Positions 17,676 to 24,941 of a stretch of DNA of 64,000 nucleotides are shown here, one piece after another; within the stretch, counting starts at the first letter, position 1; every line of letters starts with the position of its first letter. Made by a program: the position numbers and the translations under genes. Source of the DNA: JAOUEA01 sp963821925 (GTDB taxonomy: Bacteria; Actinomycetota; UBA4738; HRBIN12); assembly GCA_963821925.1 (NCBI GenBank), contig CAWGFO010000002.1, positions 496,001-560,000 of the forward strand, read 5' to 3'. The notes under the pieces were generated by a model. The model worked only from the letters and a program-made list of their open reading frames with translations. It did no database searches and was not told the origin of the DNA.

Positions 17676-17945
17676 TCAGCGGACGTCGGAGCGGCCGTGC
17701 ATCGGCGCGACGCCCCGCCGGGCGAACGCCGCCTGCTGGCCGTGCCAGGGCTCGTGGGCGTACCGGCGGATCTGGAGCGTGCCCTGCCCCGTGGCCTCGA
17801 CCCGCCCCTGGAGCACCCACGGGGCCGGCTTCGGGCTCTCCTGCAGGAAGAATCGCTCGAGCGCCATCAGGATCGCGCGCTCCTCCTCGGGCGTGAGTCC
17901 CTCGGGGAGTTCGAACCGGCGTTCCCCTTCATCGCGGATCGGCAT
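17676..17945 (-). CDS. Acyl-CoA carboxylase epsilon-like small protein
   Basis: The 89-residue product has a helix (LTPEEERAILMALERFFLQE) followed by PWVLQGRVEA, similar in layout to the small epsilon subunits of actinobacterial acyl-CoA carboxylases, where an EE-rich helix precedes a W-x-L-x-G-R segment. It begins 14 nt after the carboxyltransferase gene with a strong SD (AGGAGG). The epsilon role is inferred from size, motif and position; sequence identity to known epsilon subunits cannot be judged here. Confidence 0.55.
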   Translation of the reverse strand: MPIRDEGERRFELPEGLTPEEERAILMALERFFLQESPKPAPWVLQGRVEATGQGTLQIRRYAHEPWHGQQAAFARRGVAPMHGRSDVR

Positions 17946-17959
17946 CGGGACGGCGCCTC

Positions 17960-19549
17960 CTAGAGCGGGATGTTCCCGTGCTTGCGGGCGGGGACGGCCT
18001 CACGCTTGGTCGAGAGCATCCGGAGGGAGCGGATCAGCCGCGCTCGGGTCTGCGCGGGCTCGATCACGTCGTCGATGAAGCCCCGCTCGGCCGCCGCGTA
18101 CGGCGTCGAGAACTTCGCGCGGTACTCCTCGATCATCTCGGCGCGTTTCTTCTCGGGATCGGCCGCCTTCTCGATCTCGCGGCGGAACACCACGTTCACC
18201 GCGCCCTCGGCGCCCATCACCGCGATCTCGGCCGTGGGCCACGCGAACGCGACGTCGGAGCGCAGGTGCTTCGAGTTCATCACCAGGTAGGCACCGCCGT
18301 ACGCCTTGCGGGTGATCACGGTCATCCGCGGGACGGTCGCCTCGGCGAACGCGTAGAGCAGCTTCGCACCGTGACGGATGATCCCGTTGAACTCCTGTGT
18401 GGCGCCCGGCAGGAACCCCGGGACGTCCACGAGCGTGAGGATCGGGATGTTGAACGCGTCGCAGAAGCGCACGAACCGCGACGCCTTCTCGCTCGCCTCG
18501 ATGTCCAGGGTCCCGGCGATCACCTTGGGCTGGTTCGCGATGATCCCGATGGAGCGTCCGTCGAGCCGCGAGAACCCGATCACGATGTTCATCGCCCAGA
18601 GCGGGAACACCTCGAGGAACTCGCCGTCGTCGACGATGTAGCGGATCACCTCGTGCATGTCGTACGGCTCGGCGGCACGGTCGGGCACGATGTGTGTGAG
18701 CGCCTCGGCCATCCGATCGGGGTCGTCGGTCGTGGCGTACGCCGGCGGGTCCTCGAGGTTGTTGCTGGGCAGGAACGACAGCAGGTAGCGGACCCGCTGC
18801 AGCACGTCCTCGTCGTCTTCACCCACGAAGGCCGCGACGCCTGACTTGCCGGCGTGCGTCATCGCGCCGCCGAGCTCCTCCATCGTGACCTCTTCGCCGG
18901 TGACGGTCTTGATCACGTCCGGGCCGGTGATGAACATGTGCGAGGTCTCCTTCACCATGAAGGTGAAGTCGGTGATCGCCGGCGAGTAGACCGCGCCGCC
19001 CGCGCACGGGCCCATGATCACGCTGATCTGCGGGATCACGCCGGAGGCGCGCACGTTCCGCTCGAAGATGTAGCCGTAGCCCGCGAGGCTCGCGGCGCCC
19101 TCCTGGATCCGCGCGCCGCCGGAGTCGTTGATCGAGATGTACGGGGCGCCGGTGCTGATCGCGAGGTCCATCACCTTGCAGACCTTCTGCGCCATCACCT
19201 CGCCCATCGATCCGCCGAACACCGTGAAGTCCTGCGACGAGACGAAGACCTTGCGACCGTCGATCGTGCCGTAGCCGGTGATCACGCCGTCGCCCGGCGG
19301 GCGCTTGCGGTCCATCCCGAAGTCGTGCGCGCGGTGGATCGCGAAGGGATCGGTCTCGACGAACGACCCCTTGTCCATCAGGACCTCGAGCCGCTCGCGG
19401 GCGGTGAGCTTGCCGCGGTCGTGCTGCTTCTTCGCGGCGTCACGGCCGCCCGGGGTCAACGCCGCCTTCTTCCGGGCGCGCAGCTCCTCGATGCGCTCCT
19501 CGACGGTGATCGTGCGGTCGACGGCCGGGTCGTTGTCCGTGGTAGCCAT
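17960..19549 (-). CDS. Acyl-CoA carboxylase carboxyltransferase (beta) subunit, propionyl-CoA type
   Basis: The 529-residue enzyme has paired crotonase-fold halves: ISINDSGGARIQEG and PCAGGAVYSPAITDF form the N-terminal oxyanion hole, and VDVPGFLPG, ITRKAYGGAYLVM and WPTAEIAVMGAEGAV the C-terminal one. It moves CO2 from carboxybiotin to propionyl- or acetyl-CoA, giving methylmalonyl- or malonyl-CoA. The biotin-carrying alpha subunit is not in the window. With the epimerase at 24 kb it supplies the methylmalonyl-CoA branch. The start is leaderless, 6 nt after TAGACT. Confidence 0.92.
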   Translation of the reverse strand: MATTDNDPAVDRTITVEERIEELRARKKAALTPGGRDAAKKQHDRGKLTARERLEVLMDKGSFVETDPFAIHRAHDFGMDRKRPPGDGVITGYGTIDGRKVFVSSQDFTVFGGSMGEVMAQKVCKVMDLAISTGAPYISINDSGGARIQEGAASLAGYGYIFERNVRASGVIPQISVIMGPCAGGAVYSPAITDFTFMVKETSHMFITGPDVIKTVTGEEVTMEELGGAMTHAGKSGVAAFVGEDDEDVLQRVRYLLSFLPSNNLEDPPAYATTDDPDRMAEALTHIVPDRAAEPYDMHEVIRYIVDDGEFLEVFPLWAMNIVIGFSRLDGRSIGIIANQPKVIAGTLDIEASEKASRFVRFCDAFNIPILTLVDVPGFLPGATQEFNGIIRHGAKLLYAFAEATVPRMTVITRKAYGGAYLVMNSKHLRSDVAFAWPTAEIAVMGAEGAVNVVFRREIEKAADPEKKRAEMIEEYRAKFSTPYAAAERGFIDDVIEPAQTRARLIRSLRMLSTKREAVPARKHGNIPL

Positions 19550-19555
19550 GCGGCG

Positions 19556-19561
19556 AGTCTA
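19556..19561 (-). promoter_or_regulatory. -10 hexamer TAGACT of the carboxylase operon (leaderless type)
   Basis: It ends 6 nt before the ATG at 19549. The operon probably runs to the GT2 gene at 15005. Confidence 0.5.
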
Positions 19562-19608
19562 CCGGCGCGGATGCGCCGGGTCGCGCCGGTCCTGGGCCGC
19601 GGTTCCCG

Positions 19609-20055
19609 TCAGCAGCCCAGCGCGCCCCAGGGCCCCCAGCCGCCGTCGTTCGCCATGCGGATCGTGACGATCGTGTTCGTGCGGCCGTTCAACGCGTCGT
19701 CCTTCAGCTGCCAGCCGGGCCACGCCCAGGCCGTGTACCGATCGGGCCAGGCGCTGGCCATGTGCTGGAACAACCCCAGGAAGTCGCCGCCGGGCGACGC
19801 CGCGGTCGGGACCAGCCCGCTCTCGCGATCGGCGATGCAGATCGCGCGCCCGGCGCCGCCGGGCACCGGCCACTTGGCCGTGGCGCACCGGATCAGCTCT
19901 TTCGAGTGGTGCACGACGGTCTCGCCCGGCAGTCGGTGGACGTCGCACGGGCCCGCCCGATGGTGGGCGCTCGCGACGGGAGCGAGGCCGAGCGTGAGCG
20001 CGACGACGAAAGCCAGCAGCGCGGCTCGGGCGGGCTTTCGTGCGGGTCGGTCCAT
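19609..20055 (-). CDS. Small secreted lysozyme/transglycosylase-like protein
   Basis: The 148-residue product has a signal peptide (ALLAFVVALTLGLAPVASA) and a small domain with ICIADRESGLVPTAASPGGDFLGLFQHMASAW. The ES-(G)-N/L pattern with a following GLFQ motif is that of SLT/lysozyme-type muramidases, with Glu the likely catalytic acid. It also has four Cys, probably disulfide-bonded. I choose the ATG preceded by GGGAG; an ATG at 20082 would add nine residues. The 5' region contains a hairpin. Confidence 0.65.
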   Translation of the reverse strand: MDRPARKPARAALLAFVVALTLGLAPVASAHHRAGPCDVHRLPGETVVHHSKELIRCATAKWPVPGGAGRAICIADRESGLVPTAASPGGDFLGLFQHMASAWPDRYTAWAWPGWQLKDDALNGRTNTIVTIRMANDGGWGPWGALGC

Positions 20056-20109
20056 CCGTTCGTGACTCCCGGTCGACGACATGGCGGAGCGAAGCAGGGG
20101 AAGGGAGGA

Positions 20110-20125
20110 GCCGGCGGTCGCCGGC
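20110..20125. other. GC-rich hairpin in the leader of the lysozyme-like gene
   Basis: GCCGGCG and CGCCGGC pair perfectly around a two-base GT loop, between a TAGGTT -10 hexamer (minus, 20132-20137) and the start. Its role is unknown. Bases 20083-20196 hold nothing else I can identify. Confidence 0.3.
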
Positions 20126-20196
20126 CCGGGGAACCTAGCATCGGGGACACGACGGCGTCGACCCGTGGGTGCGTCATCACGGAACGGGCGGTGGGA

Positions 20197-20748
20197 TCAG
20201 ACGTCCACGCGCCCCCCGCTCCGCCAGTACACGCCGTGATCCCGGTCCAGGAATCCCTCGTCCACGAGGTAGCGACGGATCGCCGCGTAGTCGTTGAAGA
20301 AGGCCCCCACGATCACGTTCACCTCCTGCTCGTCGTACCGGCGCCCGGGCTCGAACTCGATCGCGATCCGCTCGAGCACGATCCGGCGTTTCGACTCCTT
20401 CATCGGGATCTCGGTGAGGCGGCCCGCCCGGAAGAAGGTGCGGAGCACGGCCTCCTCGTCGTCGTTCGCGGCGCCGAGCGCGAGCCCGGCGTCCCGGGGC
20501 GGGCCGACCTGGGAGGCCGCCCACCGCAGGGTCTCGGGGTCCAGCCGGTACGTGGTGCGGTCGTCCGTCATGCGGGCGACGCCGGTCGTCATGAGCCGGT
20601 TCAGGTGCTGGCGGACGCGCTTGATCGGCAGGTCCAGGTCGGTCGCGAGGTCGGCGGCCGATCGCTCGTGGCGGGCCAGGGCGCCCGCGATCGAGAGCCG
20701 CTCGGGGTCGGCCAGCGCGCGCAGGATGTCGTCGGGAGTCTCCGCCAT
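20197..20748 (-). CDS. ArsR-like HTH regulator with DUF2087 domain
   Basis: The 183-residue protein has an N-terminal winged helix (LADPERLSIAGALARHERSAADLATDL, then KRVRQHLNRLMTTGVARM) and a C-terminal DUF2087 segment (RRIVLERIAIEFEPGRRYDEQEVN, then YAAIRRYLVDEGFLDRDHGVYWR). DUF2087 usually accompanies ArsR-type regulators and small-molecule modifying enzymes. No metal-binding Cys pair is present, so the signal is not a thiolate-bound metal. It is divergent from the PD-(D/E)XK nuclease gene with only 27 nt between starts, so it may regulate that gene as well as itself. Confidence 0.82.
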   Translation of the reverse strand: MAETPDDILRALADPERLSIAGALARHERSAADLATDLDLPIKRVRQHLNRLMTTGVARMTDDRTTYRLDPETLRWAASQVGPPRDAGLALGAANDDEEAVLRTFFRAGRLTEIPMKESKRRIVLERIAIEFEPGRRYDEQEVNVIVGAFFNDYAAIRRYLVDEGFLDRDHGVYWRSGGRVDV

Positions 20749-20763
20749 GTCGGTTCAGCTCTC

Positions 20764-20769
20764 TAGCAT
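20764..20769 (+). promoter_or_regulatory. -10 hexamer TAGCAT of the nuclease gene (leaderless type)
   Basis: It ends 6 nt before the ATG at 20776. A weaker minus-strand hexamer TAGAGA (20760-20765) overlaps it by TA and could serve the divergent regulator. Confidence 0.5.
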
Positions 20770-20775
20770 GCTCCC

Positions 20776-21696
20776 ATGGAGCTCACGGGTCCCCAGCGTC
20801 GCACGCTCGACCAGTTGATCGGGACCGAGCCGCGGCCCTCGTTCCCCGCCGACCTGCCGCAGCGGCTGCGCGACCGGATCGAGGAGGCCGTCCGCGGGCT
20901 CGAGCTCCGCGAGCCGCTGTGGCTGGGCAAGGCCCACCTCACCGACCACGACCGATGCGAGGGGTCCTACCTCGCGAAGATCCAGGGCGAGGCTCCGTCG
21001 TTCATGCACTCGTCGAAGTCGGCGGCCGGCGTGCTGCTGCACAAGGCGATCGAGGTCGAGGTCGGCAGCCGCGACCACCTCGAGGCCTGGGACATCGCCT
21101 CGGTGGCCGCCCAGCGCGTGGTCGAGCGTGAGGAGCGTTTCGAGGAGTACTGGCGCGAGCTGGGGCGCACCGACCAGGACGAGGTCCTGATGGAGGTCCA
21201 GCGCCGGGTCGAGCTGTTCCGCGGCACGTTCCCGCCGCTGAAGGAGCTCCGCCGCGAGCTGGCGCCGATCAGCGAGCTCCGGGTGCGCTCCGAGCTCGCG
21301 GGCGGGGATCTGACCCTCACCGGCCAGATCGACCTCGTGCTGGGCGCCCCGGATCGGACCGACCCGATGCGCGCCACCCGGCTCGCGATCGACCTGAAGA
21401 CCGGCAGCGCGTACCCGGAGTTCGCCGAGGACATGCGGTTCTACGCCCTGCTCCTCACGCTGCGGTTCGGCGTGCCGCCGTACCGCGGCGCGTCGCTCTT
21501 CCTCGAGTCGGGTGAGTGGCAGGCCGAGGACGTCTCCGAGGCCTCGCTCGGACGGGCGGCGGACCGTGTGATCGCGGCGGCACGATCGGCCGCGGCGCTG
21601 CGGGCCGGGCGCGAGCCCTCGCTCACGCCCGGGAACCACTGCGGCTGGTGTCCGCGGGCGCCTGTATGCCCGGCCGTCGACCTGCCCGCGATGTAG
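20776..21696 (+). CDS. PD-(D/E)XK nuclease with RecB/Cas4-type iron-sulfur cluster
   Basis: The 306-residue protein shows His90, Asp186 (TGQIDLV) and Asp206-x-Lys208 (AIDLKTG), the catalytic set of RecB-like nucleases. Cys61 near the N-terminus plus Cys289, Cys292 and Cys298 at the C-terminus form the split four-Cys layout that holds a 4Fe-4S cluster in AddB, Cas4 and RecB-family exonucleases. Such proteins resect DNA ends or open single-stranded DNA. No helicase or Cas genes are adjacent; the nurA-herA-sbcDC repair operon is about 10 kb away. It is divergent from the DUF2087 regulator. Confidence 0.82.
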   Translation: MELTGPQRRTLDQLIGTEPRPSFPADLPQRLRDRIEEAVRGLELREPLWLGKAHLTDHDRCEGSYLAKIQGEAPSFMHSSKSAAGVLLHKAIEVEVGSRDHLEAWDIASVAAQRVVEREERFEEYWRELGRTDQDEVLMEVQRRVELFRGTFPPLKELRRELAPISELRVRSELAGGDLTLTGQIDLVLGAPDRTDPMRATRLAIDLKTGSAYPEFAEDMRFYALLLTLRFGVPPYRGASLFLESGEWQAEDVSEASLGRAADRVIAAARSAAALRAGREPSLTPGNHCGWCPRAPVCPAVDLPAM

Positions 21697-21766
21697 CCGA
21701 AAGGCTGGCATCCGCGAGGGGCAGGGTGTCGAATGCCCCACAGACGTTCCCTTCTCAGGAGGTTCG

Positions 21767-22615
21767 ATGAACTCGATCTCACGCGGCTTCCGGCTGGCCA
21801 AGGCCAGCTGGCAGGTCGTCCGGGAGGACCGGGAGCTCCTCTGGCTGCCCGTCATCTCGTTCTTCTGCTCGATGATCGTGATGGCCGTGTTCGCGCTGGG
21901 TGCCCTCGGCATCGGGCTGCCGGAGAACCAGTCGTCCCAGATCAGCCCGGCGCTCTACGTGCTCGGCTTCGTGATGTACGTGGCGCTCGCGTTCGTCTCG
22001 ATCTACTTCAACGCCGCCGTGATCGGCACCGCCATGAAGCGGCTCCAGGGCGAAGACGCGTCGATCCACGACGGGCTCGCGCTGGCGCGCCAGCACATCG
22101 GGAAGATCTTCGTGTGGGCCGTGATCACCGCGACGGTCGGGATGATCCTCCGCTCGCTGCAGGAGCGGGCCGGGATCCTCGGCCGCATCGTGCTCGGCAT
22201 CGTGGGGATCGCCTGGACCGTGCTGACGTTCTTCGTGGTGCCCGTCCTGCTCTTCGAGCCCGTCGGGGTCGGCGACGCGATCAAGCGGTCGGGATCGATC
22301 TTCCGCCAGCGGTGGGGGGAGACCTTCGTCGGGAACGGCACCATCGGGATCGCGATCTTCCTCGTCTCGATCCCGGTGCTGATCGTGGGCGGACTGATCG
22401 CGACCGTGGTGCCGGCACTCGGGATCGTCCTGCTGGTCGTCGCGATCGGCATCCTCATGGCGATCGGGTCCGCCACCACCGGCGTGTTCAACGCCGCGCT
22501 CTACCGGTACGCGACCACCGGCGAGACGTCCGGTGCCTTCACGCAGGAGGACATGGCGGCGTCGTTCCGCCCCAAGCGCGGCGGCGGGGGCGGACTCCCG
22601 CCGATGCCCGTCTGA
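21767..22615 (+). CDS. DUF6159-like polytopic membrane protein
   Basis: The 282-residue product has about six membrane helices arranged as two groups. The N-terminus (GFRLAKASWQVVREDRELLWLPVIS) is characteristic of a family annotated only as a domain of unknown function. The last 30 residues form a basic, Gly-rich tail (FRPKRGGGGG). It has a strong SD (CAGGAGG) 4 nt before the ATG and ends before a perfect TTCG hairpin, so it is probably monocistronic. No catalytic residues are recognisable. Confidence 0.75.
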   Translation: MNSISRGFRLAKASWQVVREDRELLWLPVISFFCSMIVMAVFALGALGIGLPENQSSQISPALYVLGFVMYVALAFVSIYFNAAVIGTAMKRLQGEDASIHDGLALARQHIGKIFVWAVITATVGMILRSLQERAGILGRIVLGIVGIAWTVLTFFVVPVLLFEPVGVGDAIKRSGSIFRQRWGETFVGNGTIGIAIFLVSIPVLIVGGLIATVVPALGIVLLVVAIGILMAIGSATTGVFNAALYRYATTGETSGAFTQEDMAASFRPKRGGGGGLPPMPV

Positions 22616-22636
22616 CCCATCTCGCCCATCGGCACT

Positions 22637-22662
22637 CGGAGGCCGGGTTCGCCCGGCCTCCG
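22637..22662 (+). terminator. Intrinsic terminator-like hairpin with TTCG loop
   Basis: CGGAGGCCGGG (22637-22647) pairs perfectly with CCCGGCCTCCG (22652-22662) around TTCG, an unusually stable tetraloop. It has no long T-tract. It separates the DUF6159 gene from ccr. Confidence 0.65.
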
Positions 22663-22683
22663 TCGTCCCCGGGGGTGGCTTGC

Positions 22684-22689
22684 TAGGGT
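22684..22689 (+). promoter_or_regulatory. Extended -10 (TG-x-TAGGGT) of ccr
   Basis: TG at 22681-22682 precedes the hexamer, giving a leader of about 50 nt that contains the GAGGGTGAG ribosome-binding site. Confidence 0.5.
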
Positions 22690-22744
22690 TCCGCCGACCG
22701 TGGGGTCGACGCGCGTCGCGCGTCCTTCGAAGAGGGTGAGAACG

Positions 22745-23986
22745 ATGGGCAAGGACCTGTACGAGATCGGCGAGCTTCCCCCGATCGGCGAGGTGCCGGC
22801 GCAGATGCACGCGCAACTCGTGCGCCCGGAGCGCTTCGGCGATCCGGCGTCCGCGATCCAGGACGAGGTGATCGACGTGCCCGAGCTGGGGCCGCACGAC
22901 GCCCTCGTCGCGGTGATGGCCGCGGGCGTGAACTTCAACAACGTCTGGGCTGCGCGCGGGATCCCGATCGACGTCACGAAGGGGCAGGCGCGCTGGGGGG
23001 AGCCGACCGACTTCCACATCGTGGGCTCCGACGCCTCCGGGATCGTGTACGCGGTGGGTTCCGAGGTCACGAACGTCGCGGTCGGGGACCCCGTCGTCGT
23101 GCACGCCGGCCAGTGGAACGAGGACGACCCCTGGGTGCGGGCCGGCAAGGATCCCGGCCTGGCCGCGAGCTTCCGGGTCTGGGGTTACGACAGCTGCTGG
23201 GGCTCGTTCGCCCAGTTCTCGAAGGTCCAGGCGCATCAGTGCCTGCCCAAGGCGCCCCACCTGACATGGGAGGAGGCCGCCGCCCCGACCCTGACCGGGT
23301 CCACCGCGTACCGGATGCTCTTCGGCTGGCCGCCGCATACCGTGGAGCCGGGCGACGTGGTCCTGGTCTGGGGCGCCTCGGGCGGGCTCGGGTCGCTCGC
23401 CGTCCAGCTCGTGGCGAACGCCGGCGGCCGGGCGGTCGCGGTGGTCGGGTCCGACGAGAAGGGCGAGTACGCGACGCGGCTCGGCGCGGCCGGCTACATC
23501 AACCGCAAGGCCTTCGACCACTGGGGCGTCCCCCCCGCGTGGGACAGCGCGGAGTGGAAGGACTGGTTCAACGGTGCGAAGGCGTTCGGCAAGGCGATCT
23601 GGGACGTGCTGGGCGAGAAGGTGAGCCCGAGGATCGTGTTCGAGCACCCGGGGCAGGACACGATCCCGACCTCGATCTTCGTGGCCGACCGCGGCGGGAT
23701 GGTCGTGATCTGCGCGGGCACCAGCGGCTACGACACGATGGTGGACGTCCGCTACCTCTGGTACATGCAGAAGCGGTACCAGGGTTCGCATCTCTTCAAC
23801 GACGAGCAGGCGGCGGCGTTCAACGAGCTCGTGGTCGACGGGAAGATCCAGACGACGCTCGGCGCGACCTACCCGTACGCCGAGACCGGCGCCGTCCACC
23901 AGTCGATGGGCGAGGCCACGCTTCCCGAGGGCAACGTCAGCGTCCTCGTGAACGCCCCGAGAGACGGGTTGACCGACCTGCCGTAG
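22745..23986 (+). CDS. ccr: Crotonyl-CoA carboxylase/reductase
   Basis: The 413-residue enzyme belongs to the zinc-free MDR family: GVNFNNVWAARGIPIDVTK, the long loop typical of Ccr, the nucleotide-binding VLVWGASGGLGSLAVQL and RYQGSHLFNDEQA. Ccr reductively carboxylates crotonyl-CoA to ethylmalonyl-CoA with NADPH and CO2, the key step of the ethylmalonyl-CoA pathway. The Asn (VNFNN) and His (QGSH) that, as I recall, hold CO2 are present. The segment usually written WGYET reads WGYDS, so the CO2-binding Glu position is Asp. The chain is about 30 residues shorter than many homologues. Confidence 0.9.
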   Translation: MGKDLYEIGELPPIGEVPAQMHAQLVRPERFGDPASAIQDEVIDVPELGPHDALVAVMAAGVNFNNVWAARGIPIDVTKGQARWGEPTDFHIVGSDASGIVYAVGSEVTNVAVGDPVVVHAGQWNEDDPWVRAGKDPGLAASFRVWGYDSCWGSFAQFSKVQAHQCLPKAPHLTWEEAAAPTLTGSTAYRMLFGWPPHTVEPGDVVLVWGASGGLGSLAVQLVANAGGRAVAVVGSDEKGEYATRLGAAGYINRKAFDHWGVPPAWDSAEWKDWFNGAKAFGKAIWDVLGEKVSPRIVFEHPGQDTIPTSIFVADRGGMVVICAGTSGYDTMVDVRYLWYMQKRYQGSHLFNDEQAAAFNELVVDGKIQTTLGATYPYAETGAVHQSMGEATLPEGNVSVLVNAPRDGLTDLP

Positions 23987-23990
23987 CCGC

Positions 23991-24398
23991 TCAGCGTTCC
24001 TGGACCAGCTCGACGAGCACACCGCCCATCGAGGCCGGGTGCACGAACGCGATCAGCGTGCCGCGGCTCCCGGGCCGGGGCGCCGCGTCGATCAGGCGGG
24101 CCCCGTCGTCGCGGAGCGCGGCGAGCGCTGCCTGGATGTCGCGCACGCGGTACGCGACGTGGTGCAGGCCCGGACCGTGCGAGGCCAGGAACCGGCCGAC
24201 CGGGGTCTCAGGCCCGAGCGCTCCGAGGAGCTGCACGTACGACGTCCCCGCCGGGAAGAGGACCTCCTCGACCCCCTGGTCGACGACCCGTTCGCGATGC
24301 GACGGCTCGACACCCAGCACGCGCCGGTAGTGGGCCACCGAGGCCTCGAGGTCCGCGCAGGCGATGCCCACGTGGTCGATGTCGGCGAGCCCGATCAC
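23991..24398 (-). CDS. mce: Methylmalonyl-CoA epimerase (VOC superfamily)
   Basis: The 135-residue product carries the epimerase motif DHVGIACADLEASV and conserves the four metal ligands at the family positions: His9, Gln56 (YVQLL), His80 (LHHVAYRV) and Glu130 (LVELVQ). It interconverts (2R)- and (2S)-methylmalonyl-CoA in propionyl-CoA metabolism and in the ethylmalonyl-CoA pathway. Its GTG start overlaps the stop of the BldD-like regulator (GTGA). It is convergent with ccr with only 4 nt between stops. Confidence 0.9.
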   Translation of the reverse strand: MIGLADIDHVGIACADLEASVAHYRRVLGVEPSHRERVVDQGVEEVLFPAGTSYVQLLGALGPETPVGRFLASHGPGLHHVAYRVRDIQAALAALRDDGARLIDAAPRPGSRGTLIAFVHPASMGGVLVELVQER

Positions 24399-24775
24399 GA
24401 GGTCCGCCGTCCGGGGTCGGGTTGCATCCGCGCGACGAGATCGTTCGCGTCGACCACGTGGTACGCGCGGAGCGTGAGCGCCCTCGTCACCGCCGCCACA
24501 CCGCCGGCGCGGAGGTCCGTCTCGGGCTTGGCGCCCTTCGGGCGGGGCGGTGCCCCGAGCACGTAGAACTCCACGAGCTCGAGGAACTGGGCGAGGGACG
24601 GGGTGAGGTCGCCGCGCTCGTACGAGTAGATCGTGGCCATCGCCGCGGGGCAGTCGTCCCGGGCGGCGGCCATGTCGACCGACCGGAATCCCGCCGCCCG
24701 GCGCAGCGCGCGCAGCAGCGCGCCGATGAGCTCCTTGTCCTCGGGGCTGACGGGCGGCTGCTTCTTCCTGGCCAC
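24395..24775 (-). CDS. XRE-type regulator resembling the BldD DNA-binding domain
   Basis: The 126-residue protein has a helix-turn-helix region LLRALRRAAGFRSVDMAAAR followed by IYSYERGDLTPSLAQFLEL, the SYERGD recognition segment characteristic of BldD-like proteins. In Streptomyces BldD is a c-di-GMP-responsive developmental repressor, but its C-terminal RxD-x8-RxxD signature is not evident here, so ligand control is doubtful. It is translationally coupled to methylmalonyl-CoA epimerase, an unusual pairing. The GTG start follows TAAGGT by 6 nt. Confidence 0.75.
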   Translation of the reverse strand: MARKKQPPVSPEDKELIGALLRALRRAAGFRSVDMAAARDDCPAAMATIYSYERGDLTPSLAQFLELVEFYVLGAPPRPKGAKPETDLRAGGVAAVTRALTLRAYHVVDANDLVARMQPDPGRRTS

Positions 24776-24781
24776 GGGCGC

Positions 24782-24787
24782 ACCTTA
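24782..24787 (-). promoter_or_regulatory. -10 hexamer TAAGGT of the BldD-like/epimerase operon (leaderless type)
   Basis: It ends 6 nt before the GTG at 24775. Confidence 0.5.
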
Positions 24788-24845
24788 TCTCGGGTCTCCG
24801 CCGATCCGTGGCGATCGAGCGGTCACGGACCGTTCGACGGAGTCT

Positions 24846-24859
24846 GGGCCGAAGGTCCC
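24846..24859 (-). promoter_or_regulatory. DosR/DevR-like box GGGACCTTCGGCCC
   Basis: The site, read on the minus strand, matches the mycobacterial DevR box core GGGAC-(6)-CCC. Its centre falls about 44 nt upstream of the transcription start predicted from TAGCGT (24885-24890) of the FtsH-like gene. Similar boxes lie at 43471, 43494 and 46267. Confidence 0.55.
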
Positions 24860-24884
24860 ATAGCCGACGCCATCCGGCCGGGTA

Positions 24885-24890
24885 TAGCGT
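24885..24890 (+). promoter_or_regulatory. -10 hexamer TAGCGT of the FtsH-like gene
   Basis: It lies 25 nt after the DosR-like box and about 50 nt before the GTG at 24942. The leader carries AGGGAG 10 nt before the start. Confidence 0.45.
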
Positions 24891-24941
24891 GTCCCCCATA
24901 CGGACCCTGGGCCTCGGCCCCGAACCAGGGAGCACTCGCCC

